Positions 13,290-21,623 of a DNA stretch of 25,896 nucleotides are shown piece after piece. The number at the start of each line of letters is the position of its first letter. Within the stretch, counting starts at the first letter, position 1. The notes below the pieces were generated by a model that worked only from the letters and a program-made list of their open reading frames with translations, was not told where the DNA came from and did no database searches. The DNA lies in assembly GCF_937920395.1 (NCBI RefSeq), contig NZ_CALEVF010000205.1:1-25896 (forward strand). Reading direction: 5' to 3'. This DNA is from an uncultured Clostridium sp. GTDB lineage: Bacteria; Bacillota; Clostridia; Clostridiales; Clostridiaceae. Made by a program: the position numbers and the translations under genes.

Positions 13290-15743
13290 TTGATTATTTT
13301 AACGAGTTTATATTTTTTATGTGGAATTATATACGTGATTTTAGGGATATTTACATTTTTAAATGATTCCCGAAATAAAACAAATAAGTTATTTTTCTTA
13401 ACTTGCATGAATTTAGCTTTCTGGGCATTTATGTATTTTTTAATGAATTGTTCAGATAATGCAAAAAGTGCAAGCGATTTTTATCTATATTCTACCTTTT
13501 CATGGGCTACCTTCTATTGCTTATTTTTACATTTTACTATCGTTTTAACCGACGTAGATGTTTTTTCAAAAAAGTCAATTTCTTATATATTTCTTTATTG
13601 TCCAGCTTTACTTTCATTTTATTTGTATGTTTTTGAACCTGAAACTGCAACAAACTTTGTGAGATCAAGATTAGGGTGGATTTATATATCATCAAAAGAC
13701 AAGGGGGTTGCTTGGACTAATTTTTATAATATATACTATTTTTCTTATATGACATTAGTTATATTATTACTTTTTATGTGGTGGAAAAATTCAGAGATAA
13801 TAAGGGAGAAAAAGCAGGCAAAACTTATTTTAGTAACATCTTTTATAGCAATTATTTTAGGTGGCATCACAGATATTATAATTCCGTTATTTGTAAGACC
13901 ATTTATGCCTTCTATTGGCATCATTTTAGTTGTAATACCTATAATTGGAATATGGTACTCTATTAAAAAATACAAATTAATGGATCTTAATCCTGAAAAT
14001 TTTACTTTAGAGGTTTTGAAAATTATGAGTGAAGGATTAATTATTGCAAATCACGAAGGAATTATAAAAGATATTAATAAGGGGGCACTTAAACTATTAG
14101 GTTATGAAAAAAGTATGATAATTAATAAACCTATAAATTCTTTATTTGTAGATGAAATAGAATTGTCTAAATTAACAAACTGTAGTAGTTTTGAAATCGA
14201 AGTTTTCCAAAGTAACAATAATAAATTACCAATACTTTTGTCTTCTTCAGTTTTAAAGGATGAGTGGGAAGATTCCCTTGGAATTGTTTGTATTTTTCAG
14301 GATATATCAGAAATTAGATTGGTTCAGCAAAAATTAAAAAAATCGTATGCGGAGCTTGAACTTAAGGTGGGGGAGAGAACTAGTGAGTTAAGTAGTTCTA
14401 ATGAAGAACTTGAGAACGAAATAATTGCGCGTATAGATATGGAATTTAAAATTAAAAAATTGGCCTATTATGATTTCTTAACTGAATTACCAAATAGAAC
14501 ATTATTTATTGATAGATTAAACCAGGGGATGTTTAATGCAGCTATAAGCAAAAGCTTTTTAGGGGTATTATTCCTCGATTTAGATTCTTTTAAAAGGATA
14601 AATGACACAATGGGACATGCTAAAGGCGATGAACTTCTAAAAATGGTTGCAAAGAGGTTAATTAAAATAGTAAGTGAAAATGATACTGTTTGTAGAGTCG
14701 GAGGCGACGAATTTCTTGTTTTAATTGAAAATGTAGAAAATGAAGAAGATATTAGACAAGTAGCGGAAAAAATATTAAATGATTTAAAAATATCATTTAA
14801 GATAGATAATACTGATTTATATATAACTACTAGCATCGGTGGGTCCATTTATCCGATAGATGGTAGTGATGTAGAAGCATTAATAAAAAATGCTGATATT
14901 GCAATGTATAAAGCAAAAGAAAAGGGTAGAAATAAATTTCAGCTTTGTAATGAACTTATCAAGGAAAGTTTAGTTGAAGAGATGAAGCTAACAAATAGGT
15001 TATTTGGCGCAATAGAGAGAAATGAACTAGAATTATTTTATCAACCACAAATTAGTTTAGAAACGGGTGAAATAATAGGCCTGGAAGCATTGATAAGGTG
15101 GAATAATAAAGAACTTGGAATGGTAAATCCAATAAACTTTATACATATAGCTGAAAAGACAGGCTTGATATTGCCCATAGGTGAATGGGTACTTAAAACT
15201 GCATGCAGACAAAATAAAAAATGGCAAGAAGCGGGTATTTTAAATGTACCTATAGCAGTTAATATTTCAGTAAATCAGTTCCAAAACAGAAAAATAATTG
15301 AAGATATTATTCTGATTTTAAATGAAACGGGTCTAAATCCAAAGGATTTAGAAATAGAAATAACAGAAACCATAATTATGAAGGAAACTGAGTATATTAT
15401 CGAATCTTTAAAAAAGTTAAAACAAATGGATGTAAAAATTGCAATAGATGATTTTGGTACAGAATACTCTTCTTTAAATTATATTAAACAATTACCTGTA
15501 GATAAAATAAAAATAGATATTTCATTTGTTAGAGGTATAAATATAAATCATAAAGATGAAGCAATAATTAAGGTTATAATTGCATTAGCTAAAAATTTAG
15601 AATTAAAGGTAATTGCTGAAGGGGTAGAGACAAAGGAGCAGATAGAATTTTTGAGAAAGGAAGGGTGCGATGAAATACAAGGTTATTACTATTATAAACC
15701 AATGCCTGCAAAGCAAATAGAAGAGATAATGAAGAAGGTATAG
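13290..15743 (+). CDS. 7TM-PAS-GGDEF-EAL cyclic-di-GMP protein
   Basis: The 817-residue protein has an N-terminal seven-helix membrane input region (about 1-225, histidine-kinase 7TM type), a PAS domain (about 235-345), a short coiled coil (345-390), GGDEF (about 390-555) and EAL (about 565-815). GGDEF is intact (471-475), but the I-site position is SEND (462-465), without the Arg, so product inhibition is probably lost. The EAL half keeps EALIRW (599-604), N658, E690 (EIEITET), DDFG (720-723), K741 and EGVE (777-780), so phosphodiesterase activity is expected. Start TTG is set by GGAGGGAGG. The stop codon lies inside a 17-bp hairpin. The signal sensed is unknown. Confidence 0.92.
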   Translation: MIILTSLYFLCGIIYVILGIFTFLNDSRNKTNKLFFLTCMNLAFWAFMYFLMNCSDNAKSASDFYLYSTFSWATFYCLFLHFTIVLTDVDVFSKKSISYIFLYCPALLSFYLYVFEPETATNFVRSRLGWIYISSKDKGVAWTNFYNIYYFSYMTLVILLLFMWWKNSEIIREKKQAKLILVTSFIAIILGGITDIIIPLFVRPFMPSIGIILVVIPIIGIWYSIKKYKLMDLNPENFTLEVLKIMSEGLIIANHEGIIKDINKGALKLLGYEKSMIINKPINSLFVDEIELSKLTNCSSFEIEVFQSNNNKLPILLSSSVLKDEWEDSLGIVCIFQDISEIRLVQQKLKKSYAELELKVGERTSELSSSNEELENEIIARIDMEFKIKKLAYYDFLTELPNRTLFIDRLNQGMFNAAISKSFLGVLFLDLDSFKRINDTMGHAKGDELLKMVAKRLIKIVSENDTVCRVGGDEFLVLIENVENEEDIRQVAEKILNDLKISFKIDNTDLYITTSIGGSIYPIDGSDVEALIKNADIAMYKAKEKGRNKFQLCNELIKESLVEEMKLTNRLFGAIERNELELFYQPQISLETGEIIGLEALIRWNNKELGMVNPINFIHIAEKTGLILPIGEWVLKTACRQNKKWQEAGILNVPIAVNISVNQFQNRKIIEDIILILNETGLNPKDLEIEITETIIMKETEYIIESLKKLKQMDVKIAIDDFGTEYSSLNYIKQLPVDKIKIDISFVRGININHKDEAIIKVIIALAKNLELKVIAEGVETKEQIEFLRKEGCDEIQGYYYYKPMPAKQIEEIMKKV

Positions 15744-15766
15744 CAAAGTTTTGCTATACCTTCTTC
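15731..15766. terminator. 17-bp perfect hairpin spanning the stop codon of the GGDEF-EAL gene
   Basis: GAAGAAGGTATAGCAAA and its exact reverse complement (15750-15766) are separated by only GT. The TAG stop (15741-15743) and the last two Lys codons are within the left arm. No proper T-run follows on either strand, so it may protect or terminate the convergent transcripts rather than act as a classical terminator. Confidence 0.7.
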
Positions 15767-15800
15767 CAATTAAATTTGTTTTGTGTAAAATGATTTATAC

Positions 15801-18113
15801 CTATGGTAGTTTAACTTCTAATAGGTCATTTCCATTTAAATAATAATCATTTTCATATACTAATAAATCTACAGGTGTTTCGTTCTCGTTTTGTATTTTG
15901 AGGGATTCTTTAGTAAATTTAACATTTAAAAGTGCACCTCTAAACATTATTTTGAAGGAACATGAGCACCAATGGTCTGGAATTATTGGGTTTAAAATTA
16001 ACTTGTTATTAATAACTCGAAGCCCACCAAAACCGTGTACTACTGCCATCCAAGTTCCAGCCATACTAGTTGTATGACAGCCATCTTTTGTATCATTATT
16101 ATAGTTATCAAGGTCAAGTCTAGATGCCCTTAAATACATATCATATGCTTTTTCATGATTCCCGATTTTAGCAGCGAGTATTGTATGAATACAAGGGGAC
16201 AAGGATGACTCATGTACAGTTCTTGGTTCATAGAAATTGAAATTTTTTTTAATTGTAGGTACGTCATATTCTTGTTCAAACAAATAAATACCTTGAAGTA
16301 CATCAGCTTGTTTTATAAAGCAAGAGCGAAGTATCCTATCCCATGACCAGTTTTGATTTATTGGGATATCTTTTTCATCTAGATCTTTAACTAATATTTG
16401 TTCTTTATCCATGTAGCCATCTTGTTGAAGAAAAATGCCAAGCTCTTCATCACGAGGATAGTACATATTGTTAATGATATTTTCCCAATTAATTATCTCA
16501 TCATCCTTAAAATTAAGTTTTAATTTTATTTCATTTAATCTTTTACTTTCATTATCAGTTAGATAATTTATAACTTTAAGTGTATATGCAAGAGTCCAAC
16601 AAGCAATTTTATTAGTATACCAATTATTATTAACATTATTTTCATATTCATTAGGCCCAGTAACACCTAAAATCACGTATTTGTTTTTGCAAGTTGAAAA
16701 AGTAGCTCTTTGAGCCCAGAATCTTGATATAGCTATAAGTACCTCAAGACTAAATTCACCAAGGCAAGACTTGTCACCAGTGTAGTTTACGTAATTATAT
16801 GTAGCATAAGCTATGGCTCCATTTCTATGAATTTCTTCAAAGGTTATTTCCCACTCGTTATGGCATTCTTCACCATTCATTGTAACCATTGGAAATAGTG
16901 CTGCCCCATTATTAAAACCTAATTTTTCTCCATTTTCTATGGCTTTATCTAATTGGTTGTATCTATATAATAAAAGATTCCTCGAAACTTTTTCATTTGC
17001 TGTACTTAAATAGAATGGAATGCAATAAGCTTCAGTATCCCAGTAGGTGCCACCGCCATATTTTTCACCAGTGAAACCTTTTGGTCCTATGTTTAGTCTA
17101 TAATCATCTCCCGTATAGGTTTGATTTAATTGAAATATATTAAAGCGAATACCTTGTTGAGCAGATACATCCCCTTCAATAACTATATCGCTTTGTTTCC
17201 ATTTTTCACTCCAAGCCTTAGATTGTTCAGCTAGAAGCATCTCAAATCCATCATTTTTAGCTTTGATTGAAAGTTCTCTGGTTATTTTAATTAATTCTGG
17301 TATTTCATAATATCTAGATGATGTATTTGCAATATACTTATAAATTACAAGTTCATCATTTTTATAACAATCTATTGAAATAGTATTTGCAACATATTTT
17401 TCGCTTTCATCAAGTGTTACAAGTGCCGGTTTAATTACTTCGTTATTTTTAGTTAGTTCGAAGGCCATACTTGTGCATATGTGGAAATCTAATTTCTTAG
17501 TTTTTAACATCATATATGCTTCATATGGTTTAACATCTTTTGAAATTTCATCCCAAAACGTCTCATCGTAGTTAGAATCAAAGTTCATAACGTTTCCATC
17601 AAGGTAAGGGGAAACTTCTATTTTGCCACTGAAATTTAATAACTTAATGGAATACTTTATAGCACCTATCTCACTACGGGTCATGCTTATAAATCTTTTA
17701 GCATTTACTTCAATTTCGTTTCCATTTTTAAGTGTAGCTACAAAACGTCTTTCCAGATATCCTTCTTTCATATTCAAAACTCTTTCAAATTCACGAATAC
17801 TACATTTAGCAAGATCTAAAATAACATGATTGATTTTAAGACTTATTCCAATCCAATTTGTTGAGTTTAAAACCTTAGCAAAATATTCTGGATAGCCATT
17901 TTTCCACCAACCAACTCTTGTTTTATCAGGATAGTAAACTCCTGCTATATAGTTTCCACGAAGAGTGTTACCACTATAATCTTCTTCAAAATTTGCTCTT
18001 TGTCCCATATACCCATTACCTAAGCTAAAAATACTCTCAGATATTTCGTTATTATCAGAATCAAAACCTTTTTCAATAATGTTCCATTCGTCAAGTTCAT
18101 AATAGTTCTTCAT
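15801..18113 (-). CDS. mapA: Maltose phosphorylase (GH65)
   Basis: A cytosolic GH65 enzyme converting maltose and phosphate to glucose and beta-glucose-1-phosphate. The 770-residue length is normal. It has the N-terminal beta-sandwich (1 to about 270), the (alpha/alpha)6 barrel (about 320-690) and a small C-terminal sheet. The general acid is E489 in GPNEYENNVNNNWYTN; this form is typical of maltose phosphorylases, whereas trehalose and kojibiose enzymes differ there. KYGGGTYWDTE (351-361) and HESSLSPCIH (phosphate site) are also present. GGAGG precedes the ATG. The beta-phosphoglucomutase gene lies 24 bases upstream on the same strand, which processes its product. Specificity for maltose rather than a close disaccharide is inferred. 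Confidence 0.88.
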   Translation of the reverse strand: MKNYYELDEWNIIEKGFDSDNNEISESIFSLGNGYMGQRANFEEDYSGNTLRGNYIAGVYYPDKTRVGWWKNGYPEYFAKVLNSTNWIGISLKINHVILDLAKCSIREFERVLNMKEGYLERRFVATLKNGNEIEVNAKRFISMTRSEIGAIKYSIKLLNFSGKIEVSPYLDGNVMNFDSNYDETFWDEISKDVKPYEAYMMLKTKKLDFHICTSMAFELTKNNEVIKPALVTLDESEKYVANTISIDCYKNDELVIYKYIANTSSRYYEIPELIKITRELSIKAKNDGFEMLLAEQSKAWSEKWKQSDIVIEGDVSAQQGIRFNIFQLNQTYTGDDYRLNIGPKGFTGEKYGGGTYWDTEAYCIPFYLSTANEKVSRNLLLYRYNQLDKAIENGEKLGFNNGAALFPMVTMNGEECHNEWEITFEEIHRNGAIAYATYNYVNYTGDKSCLGEFSLEVLIAISRFWAQRATFSTCKNKYVILGVTGPNEYENNVNNNWYTNKIACWTLAYTLKVINYLTDNESKRLNEIKLKLNFKDDEIINWENIINNMYYPRDEELGIFLQQDGYMDKEQILVKDLDEKDIPINQNWSWDRILRSCFIKQADVLQGIYLFEQEYDVPTIKKNFNFYEPRTVHESSLSPCIHTILAAKIGNHEKAYDMYLRASRLDLDNYNNDTKDGCHTTSMAGTWMAVVHGFGGLRVINNKLILNPIIPDHWCSCSFKIMFRGALLNVKFTKESLKIQNENETPVDLLVYENDYYLNGNDLLEVKLP

Positions 18114-18137
18114 TAAAATCCTCCATTGTTAATCATT

Positions 18138-18806
18138 TTATAGTCCTAATTTATCAAGAGTCATATTAGAAAATCCAGGAAAGACTAAATTTGCTTTTTT
18201 TAGTGTATTTTCGAAGCCTATACCAATGCAGTACATTCCGGCATTAATTGCAGCGTCGATACCAGCCTGGGCATCTTCAAAAACAATACACTCACAAGGT
18301 GGTATGTTTAGTTCCAAAGCACCCTTCAAGAAAACTTCAGGATCTGGTTTTGCACTAGAAACTTTTGTGCCATCAATTATAGCATCAAAATAATCCGTCA
18401 ATTTTAAGTTATTAAGAATAAGCATAGAATTTTTACTTGCAGATCCTAAGGCCATTTTTAACCTGCCTGCTTTAATACTTTTTATAAAGTCTATAACCCC
18501 AGGTAAAATATCAGAGGGGGTTAGCTTAGAAATGTATTCCACATACCAGATATTCTTTTTATCTGCTAGTTTAATTTTTGCATCGTCATTTAATGTAAGA
18601 CCACCTATCTCGAGAAGGATGTCTAGGGACTTCATTCTACTTACACCTTTTAATCTCTCATTGTCTTCTATAGAAAACTCAATGTTTAATTCTTGTGCTA
18701 GTCTCTTCCATGCTAAATAATGATATTTAGCGGTATCAACTAATACGCCATCTAAATCGAATATAATTGCTTTAATGTTATGCATATAACTCTCTATGTT
18801 TTTCAT
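18138..18806 (-). CDS. pgmB: Beta-phosphoglucomutase
   Basis: This is a HAD-superfamily enzyme that converts beta-glucose-1-phosphate to glucose-6-phosphate, closing the maltose phosphorylase route. IIFDLDGVLVDT gives the nucleophile D17 and acid/base D19. The cap segment includes RLKGVSRMKSLD, and GSASKN and FEDAQAGIDAA are the later HAD motifs. The protein is 222 residues from the ATG at 18806, which has AAAGGAG six bases before it. A longer frame starting at 18890 would cover the operator and promoter and has no ribosome site, so it is rejected. It is the first gene of a leftward operon with mapA. Confidence 0.92.
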   Translation of the reverse strand: MKNIESYMHNIKAIIFDLDGVLVDTAKYHYLAWKRLAQELNIEFSIEDNERLKGVSRMKSLDILLEIGGLTLNDDAKIKLADKKNIWYVEYISKLTPSDILPGVIDFIKSIKAGRLKMALGSASKNSMLILNNLKLTDYFDAIIDGTKVSSAKPDPEVFLKGALELNIPPCECIVFEDAQAGIDAAINAGMYCIGIGFENTLKKANLVFPGFSNMTLDKLGL

Positions 18807-18848
18807 ATAGCTCTCCTTTAATTTTACTTTAACAACATCTATATTTAT

Positions 18849-18877
18849 ATAATAATATAAAATCATACATTTGTGAA
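18849..18877 (-). promoter_or_regulatory. Promoter of pgmB-mapA
   Basis: On the minus strand, TTCACA and TATTAT are 17 bases apart. The -35 lies inside the LacI-type operator. Confidence 0.55.
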
Positions 18878-18889
18878 TGCGTTTGCACA
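18872..18889 (-). promoter_or_regulatory. LacI-type operator/cre-like site before pgmB
   Basis: On the minus strand it reads TGTGCAAACGCATTCACA, an imperfect palindrome with central CG. GCAAACG is shared with the malE operator. It matches the catabolite site consensus at 12 of 14 positions, so MalR-like protein or CcpA could bind it. Confidence 0.55.
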
Positions 18890-18980
18890 AAATAATTAAA
18901 TTTATTTTTTATGAACGTCTTTATTACTGTAATATGCATAAAGCATCGTACTACTCGGTTTTTTTTAAAATGTGGCACTA

Positions 18981-18991
18981 GTTGCATAAGT
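18981..18991 (+). promoter_or_regulatory. Operator half-site copy before malR
   Basis: GTTGCATAAGT is identical to the right part of the malE operator at 21545-21555. It lies five bases before the -35 of the regulator's own promoter, so weak autoregulation is possible. Confidence 0.35.
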
Positions 18992-18995
18992 AATC

Positions 18996-19024
18996 TTGAT
19001 TAATAGCAAAATTAATAATATAAT
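18996..19024 (+). promoter_or_regulatory. Promoter of the LacI-family regulator
   Basis: TTGATT and a perfect TATAAT are 17 bases apart. Its position rules out the upstream TTG at 18996 as a start codon. Confidence 0.65.
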
Positions 19025-19064
19025 AAGTTTATTATATTTTAATGAATTGGGAAGTGAAGTTAAC

Positions 19065-20069
19065 ATGTCAGTAACTATAAAAGATGTAGCGAAGATTGCA
19101 AATGTATCACCATCTACGGTTTCAAGAGTACTTGCAGATAATCCTAGAATTAGTGATGAAACAAAACAAAGAGTCTACAAAGCAATGAAAAAAATAGATT
19201 ATCATCCTAACGCAATAGCTAGGAGCTTAGTTAGTAAAATAACAAAGACTATAGGCCTTATATTACCTAACACTGATGAAGATTTATTTGTTAATCCTTT
19301 TTTCATACAGATAATGAGAGGAATAAGTCATTATGCTCAGAAAAAAGGATATTATATTATGTATACTTACAGTAACAATGAAGATCAAGAAGTAGAGCAA
19401 ATAGCAAGTTTGATAAATAGTAGGAGAGTTGACGGAATTATTTTGGCTGTAGCTCGAAAGGATGATAAATGTATTGCCTATCTTAAAGAAGTAGACTACC
19501 CTTTTGTAGTAATAGGAAAACCAGAAAATGCGGACGGGGTTTTATGGGTTGATAATGATAATTTTCATGCTATGTATAGTGTTGTTAATTATCTTATACA
19601 AAATGGTGAGAGAAAAATTGCTTTTATAGGTGGTTCACCTACACTTAATGTAACTATAAATAGATTAGAAGGTTACAAGAGAGCTATGGAAAATATCGGT
19701 GAGAAGTTGGATGAAAACATGGTTCAAGTAGCTGAATTTACAGAAAATAGTGGGTATGATGCTATGAAAAGAATTTTAAGTAAAGATAGCCCTACAGCTG
19801 TTGTTACAACTGATGATTTAATAGCTTTTGGTGCATCAAAAGCTATAAGTGAGGTGTCAAAGCATCATATTTCAATTATAGGCTTTAATAATACACCGAT
19901 TGCGGAATTTCGAAATCCAACATTATCTTCAGTAGATATTAATTCTGAAGAATTAGGATATTATGCAGTTAAGTTATTAATAAACAAATTAGAAAATGAG
20001 AAGGAAGATATAAATAATTATATTATTGATACAAAATTAGTCGAAAGAGATTCAACCCAAAAGCTCTAG
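19065..20069 (+). CDS. malR: LacI-family maltose regulator
   Basis: The 334-residue protein has the LacI helix-turn-helix at 3-23 (TIKDVAKIANVSPSTVSRV), a hinge helix near 48-58 (PNAIARSLVSK), and a periplasmic-binding-protein-like effector domain (from about 60) with VTTDDLIAFGA and IIGFNNTPIAEF near the end. It sits divergently from pgmB-mapA and upstream of the GH13 and transport genes, so it very probably controls them as MalR in response to maltose or a derivative. Start ATG 19065 is chosen because an ideal promoter lies in the upstream extension and the conserved domain begins at residue 2. The ribosome site (GGAAGTGAAG) is weak. A terminator overlaps the last codons. Confidence 0.88.
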   Translation: MSVTIKDVAKIANVSPSTVSRVLADNPRISDETKQRVYKAMKKIDYHPNAIARSLVSKITKTIGLILPNTDEDLFVNPFFIQIMRGISHYAQKKGYYIMYTYSNNEDQEVEQIASLINSRRVDGIILAVARKDDKCIAYLKEVDYPFVVIGKPENADGVLWVDNDNFHAMYSVVNYLIQNGERKIAFIGGSPTLNVTINRLEGYKRAMENIGEKLDENMVQVAEFTENSGYDAMKRILSKDSPTAVVTTDDLIAFGASKAISEVSKHHISIIGFNNTPIAEFRNPTLSSVDINSEELGYYAVKLLINKLENEKEDINNYIIDTKLVERDSTQKL

Positions 20070-20087
20070 CTACCTAGAGCTTTTTTT
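20059..20087 (+). terminator. Terminator overlapping the end of malR
   Basis: Perfect 11-bp arms AAAAGCTCTAG and CTAGAGCTTTT flank CTAC, followed by TTT. The left arm contains the last three codons and the stop. Confidence 0.88.
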
Positions 20088-20110
20088 ATACCGTTTTTTA
20101 ATAAAAAAAC

Positions 20111-20138
20111 TTGATATTTACAGTATAAATGTTATAAG
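20111..20138 (+). promoter_or_regulatory. Candidate promoter of the GH13 gene
   Basis: TTGATA and TATAAG are 16 bases apart, upstream of the operator at 20162. Confidence 0.4.
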
Positions 20139-20161
20139 ATAGATTATACTTTTATTATCGA

Positions 20162-20174
20162 ATGCATCCGTTTG
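20162..20174 (-). promoter_or_regulatory. MalR-type operator before the GH13 gene
   Basis: On the minus strand CAAACGGATGCAT matches CAAACGGTTGCAT of the malE operator at 12 of 13 positions. It lies about 25 bases after the candidate -10, a roadblock position. Confidence 0.55.
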
Positions 20175-20209
20175 AATAAAGTTTATAATAATAAAAAGGG
20201 GGCTTTATT

Positions 20210-21511
20210 ATGGCAAGTAACACAAATGTGTCTTTGAGGAACGTGGTTATGTACTGCGTATATGTCAGAAATCATGGAGTTAATGGAAATTTTAAAGATG
20301 TTGAAGAGGATTTAGAAAGAATTAAATGTTTAGGGACAGATATTATATGGTTTATGCCTATTCATCCTATTGGAACTAAAAATAGAAAAGGTAATCTTGG
20401 ATGTCCTTATGCAATAAAAGATTATAGGGAAATAAACCCTGAGTACGGCACTTTAGAAGATTTTAAAAGATTACTTAATAAGATACATTCGCTAGGAATG
20501 AAAAGCATAATAGATGTAGTTTACAACCATACTTCGCCAGATTCTACTCTTGTAGAAAATCATAAATCTTTTTTTTATAAAAAGGCAGATGGAAACCTCG
20601 GAAACAAGGTAGGAGATTGGTCAGATATAGTGGATCTTGATTATAATAATAAAGATTTATGGGATTACCAAATTGAAACCTTAAAATATTGGATAACCCT
20701 TGGGGTAGATGGTTTTAGGTGTGATGTAGCTTCACTTGTACCATTAGGATTTTGGTTAAGTGCAAGAGAAGAGGTAGCAAAGATAAATAAAAATACAATA
20801 TGGCTATCAGAGAGTGTAGATCCAAGCTTTTTACTTAGCATGAGAAAAAATGGTTTTGTAGGTCTATCTGACAGTGAAATATACCAGGCTTTTGATATAG
20901 CATATGATTATGATGTAAACAAAGAGTATTTAGGATATTTTAGTGGACAGAATTCATTAAAGGAATATATAGATAGAGTGTCCATTCAAGAGTCAATATA
21001 TCCAGATAATTATGTTAAGTTAAGGTTTTTAGAGAATCATGATCAGCCTAGGGCTAAGAGCCTTATCCATGATGAAGAGACTTTAAAGATTTGGACAGGC
21101 TTTTTGTATTTCCAAAAGGGATGTACACTTTTATATGCAGGACAGGAGGCGCAAGCGGTTACCACACCAAGTCTTTTTGACACTGATAAGATTAACTGGG
21201 ATGGAATAAAGGAAGATTTTGTAGAGTTATTGAAAACACTTGGAGTTATAAAGAAGAAAGAGATTATGGCAAAGGGTTATTATGAAATCTGCACCTGTGA
21301 TGATAAAGATGTTATTTTAGCGTCTTATTTGATGAAAAATAAAAAGCTTATTGGAATATTTAATGTAGGGAAGGAGCAAGGCGAGATAAACTTAGACGTA
21401 GCTGATGGTGAATATATTAATATTATTGATGGTACATTGGTTGAAGTTATGCAAGGTAAATTAAGCCTAAAAAATAAAATTATAATTTTTGAAATACAGT
21501 TTGACAAGTAA
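20210..21511 (+). CDS. Intracellular GH13 alpha-amylase-family glycosidase
   Basis: The 433-residue (beta/alpha)8 enzyme has no signal peptide. GH13 motifs are DVVYNH (102-107), DGFRCDVAS with nucleophile D172, the acid/base E201 in WLSESVDP, and ENHDQP with D278. A C-terminal beta domain starts near 375. It probably shortens maltodextrins entering through the adjacent transporter. Whether it is an amylase, cyclomaltodextrinase or alpha-glucosidase cannot be told; it lacks the N-terminal domain usual for neopullulanase types. GGGGG precedes the ATG. Its last codons overlap the -35 of the malE promoter, so no terminator separates it from malE and read-through is likely. Confidence 0.88.
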   Translation: MASNTNVSLRNVVMYCVYVRNHGVNGNFKDVEEDLERIKCLGTDIIWFMPIHPIGTKNRKGNLGCPYAIKDYREINPEYGTLEDFKRLLNKIHSLGMKSIIDVVYNHTSPDSTLVENHKSFFYKKADGNLGNKVGDWSDIVDLDYNNKDLWDYQIETLKYWITLGVDGFRCDVASLVPLGFWLSAREEVAKINKNTIWLSESVDPSFLLSMRKNGFVGLSDSEIYQAFDIAYDYDVNKEYLGYFSGQNSLKEYIDRVSIQESIYPDNYVKLRFLENHDQPRAKSLIHDEETLKIWTGFLYFQKGCTLLYAGQEAQAVTTPSLFDTDKINWDGIKEDFVELLKTLGVIKKKEIMAKGYYEICTCDDKDVILASYLMKNKKLIGIFNVGKEQGEINLDVADGEYINIIDGTLVEVMQGKLSLKNKIIIFEIQFDK

Positions 21512-21529
21512 AGAAATTAATAGTAAACT
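21501..21529 (+). promoter_or_regulatory. Promoter of malE
   Basis: A consensus TTGACA and TAAACT are 17 bases apart. The -35 lies inside the 3' end of the GH13 gene. Confidence 0.65.
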
Positions 21530-21537
21530 GATTTTAG

Positions 21538-21549
21538 GCAAACGGTTGC
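21538..21549 (+). promoter_or_regulatory. MalR operator before malE
   Basis: GCAAACGGTTGC is an almost perfect palindrome of the LacI/MalR type, at the expected transcription start. Confidence 0.7.
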
Positions 21550-21556
21550 ATAAGTT

Positions 21557-21570
21557 AATAAACGTTTTCA
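21557..21570 (+). promoter_or_regulatory. cre-like catabolite site before malE
   Basis: AATAAACGTTTTCA matches the cre consensus TGWAARCGYTNWCA at 12 of 14 positions and lies downstream of the start site, as in repressing cre sites. CcpA control is inferred. Confidence 0.6.
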
Positions 21571-21623
21571 AAATAATCATTAAAAGATTTTAGAATTTCT
21601 AAATTATTTAGGGGGGTAAAGAA

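Noticed and set aside
18807..18890. Upstream extension of the beta-phosphoglucomutase frame by 28 residues
   Set aside because: It would cover the promoter and the operator, has no ribosome site, and the extra residues are unlike the family; the ATG at 18806 has a strong site.
18996..19064. Longer LacI-regulator start at TTG 18996
   Set aside because: The TTG is the -35 of a consensus promoter (TTGATT-17-TATAAT), and the conserved DNA-binding domain begins right after the ATG at 19065.
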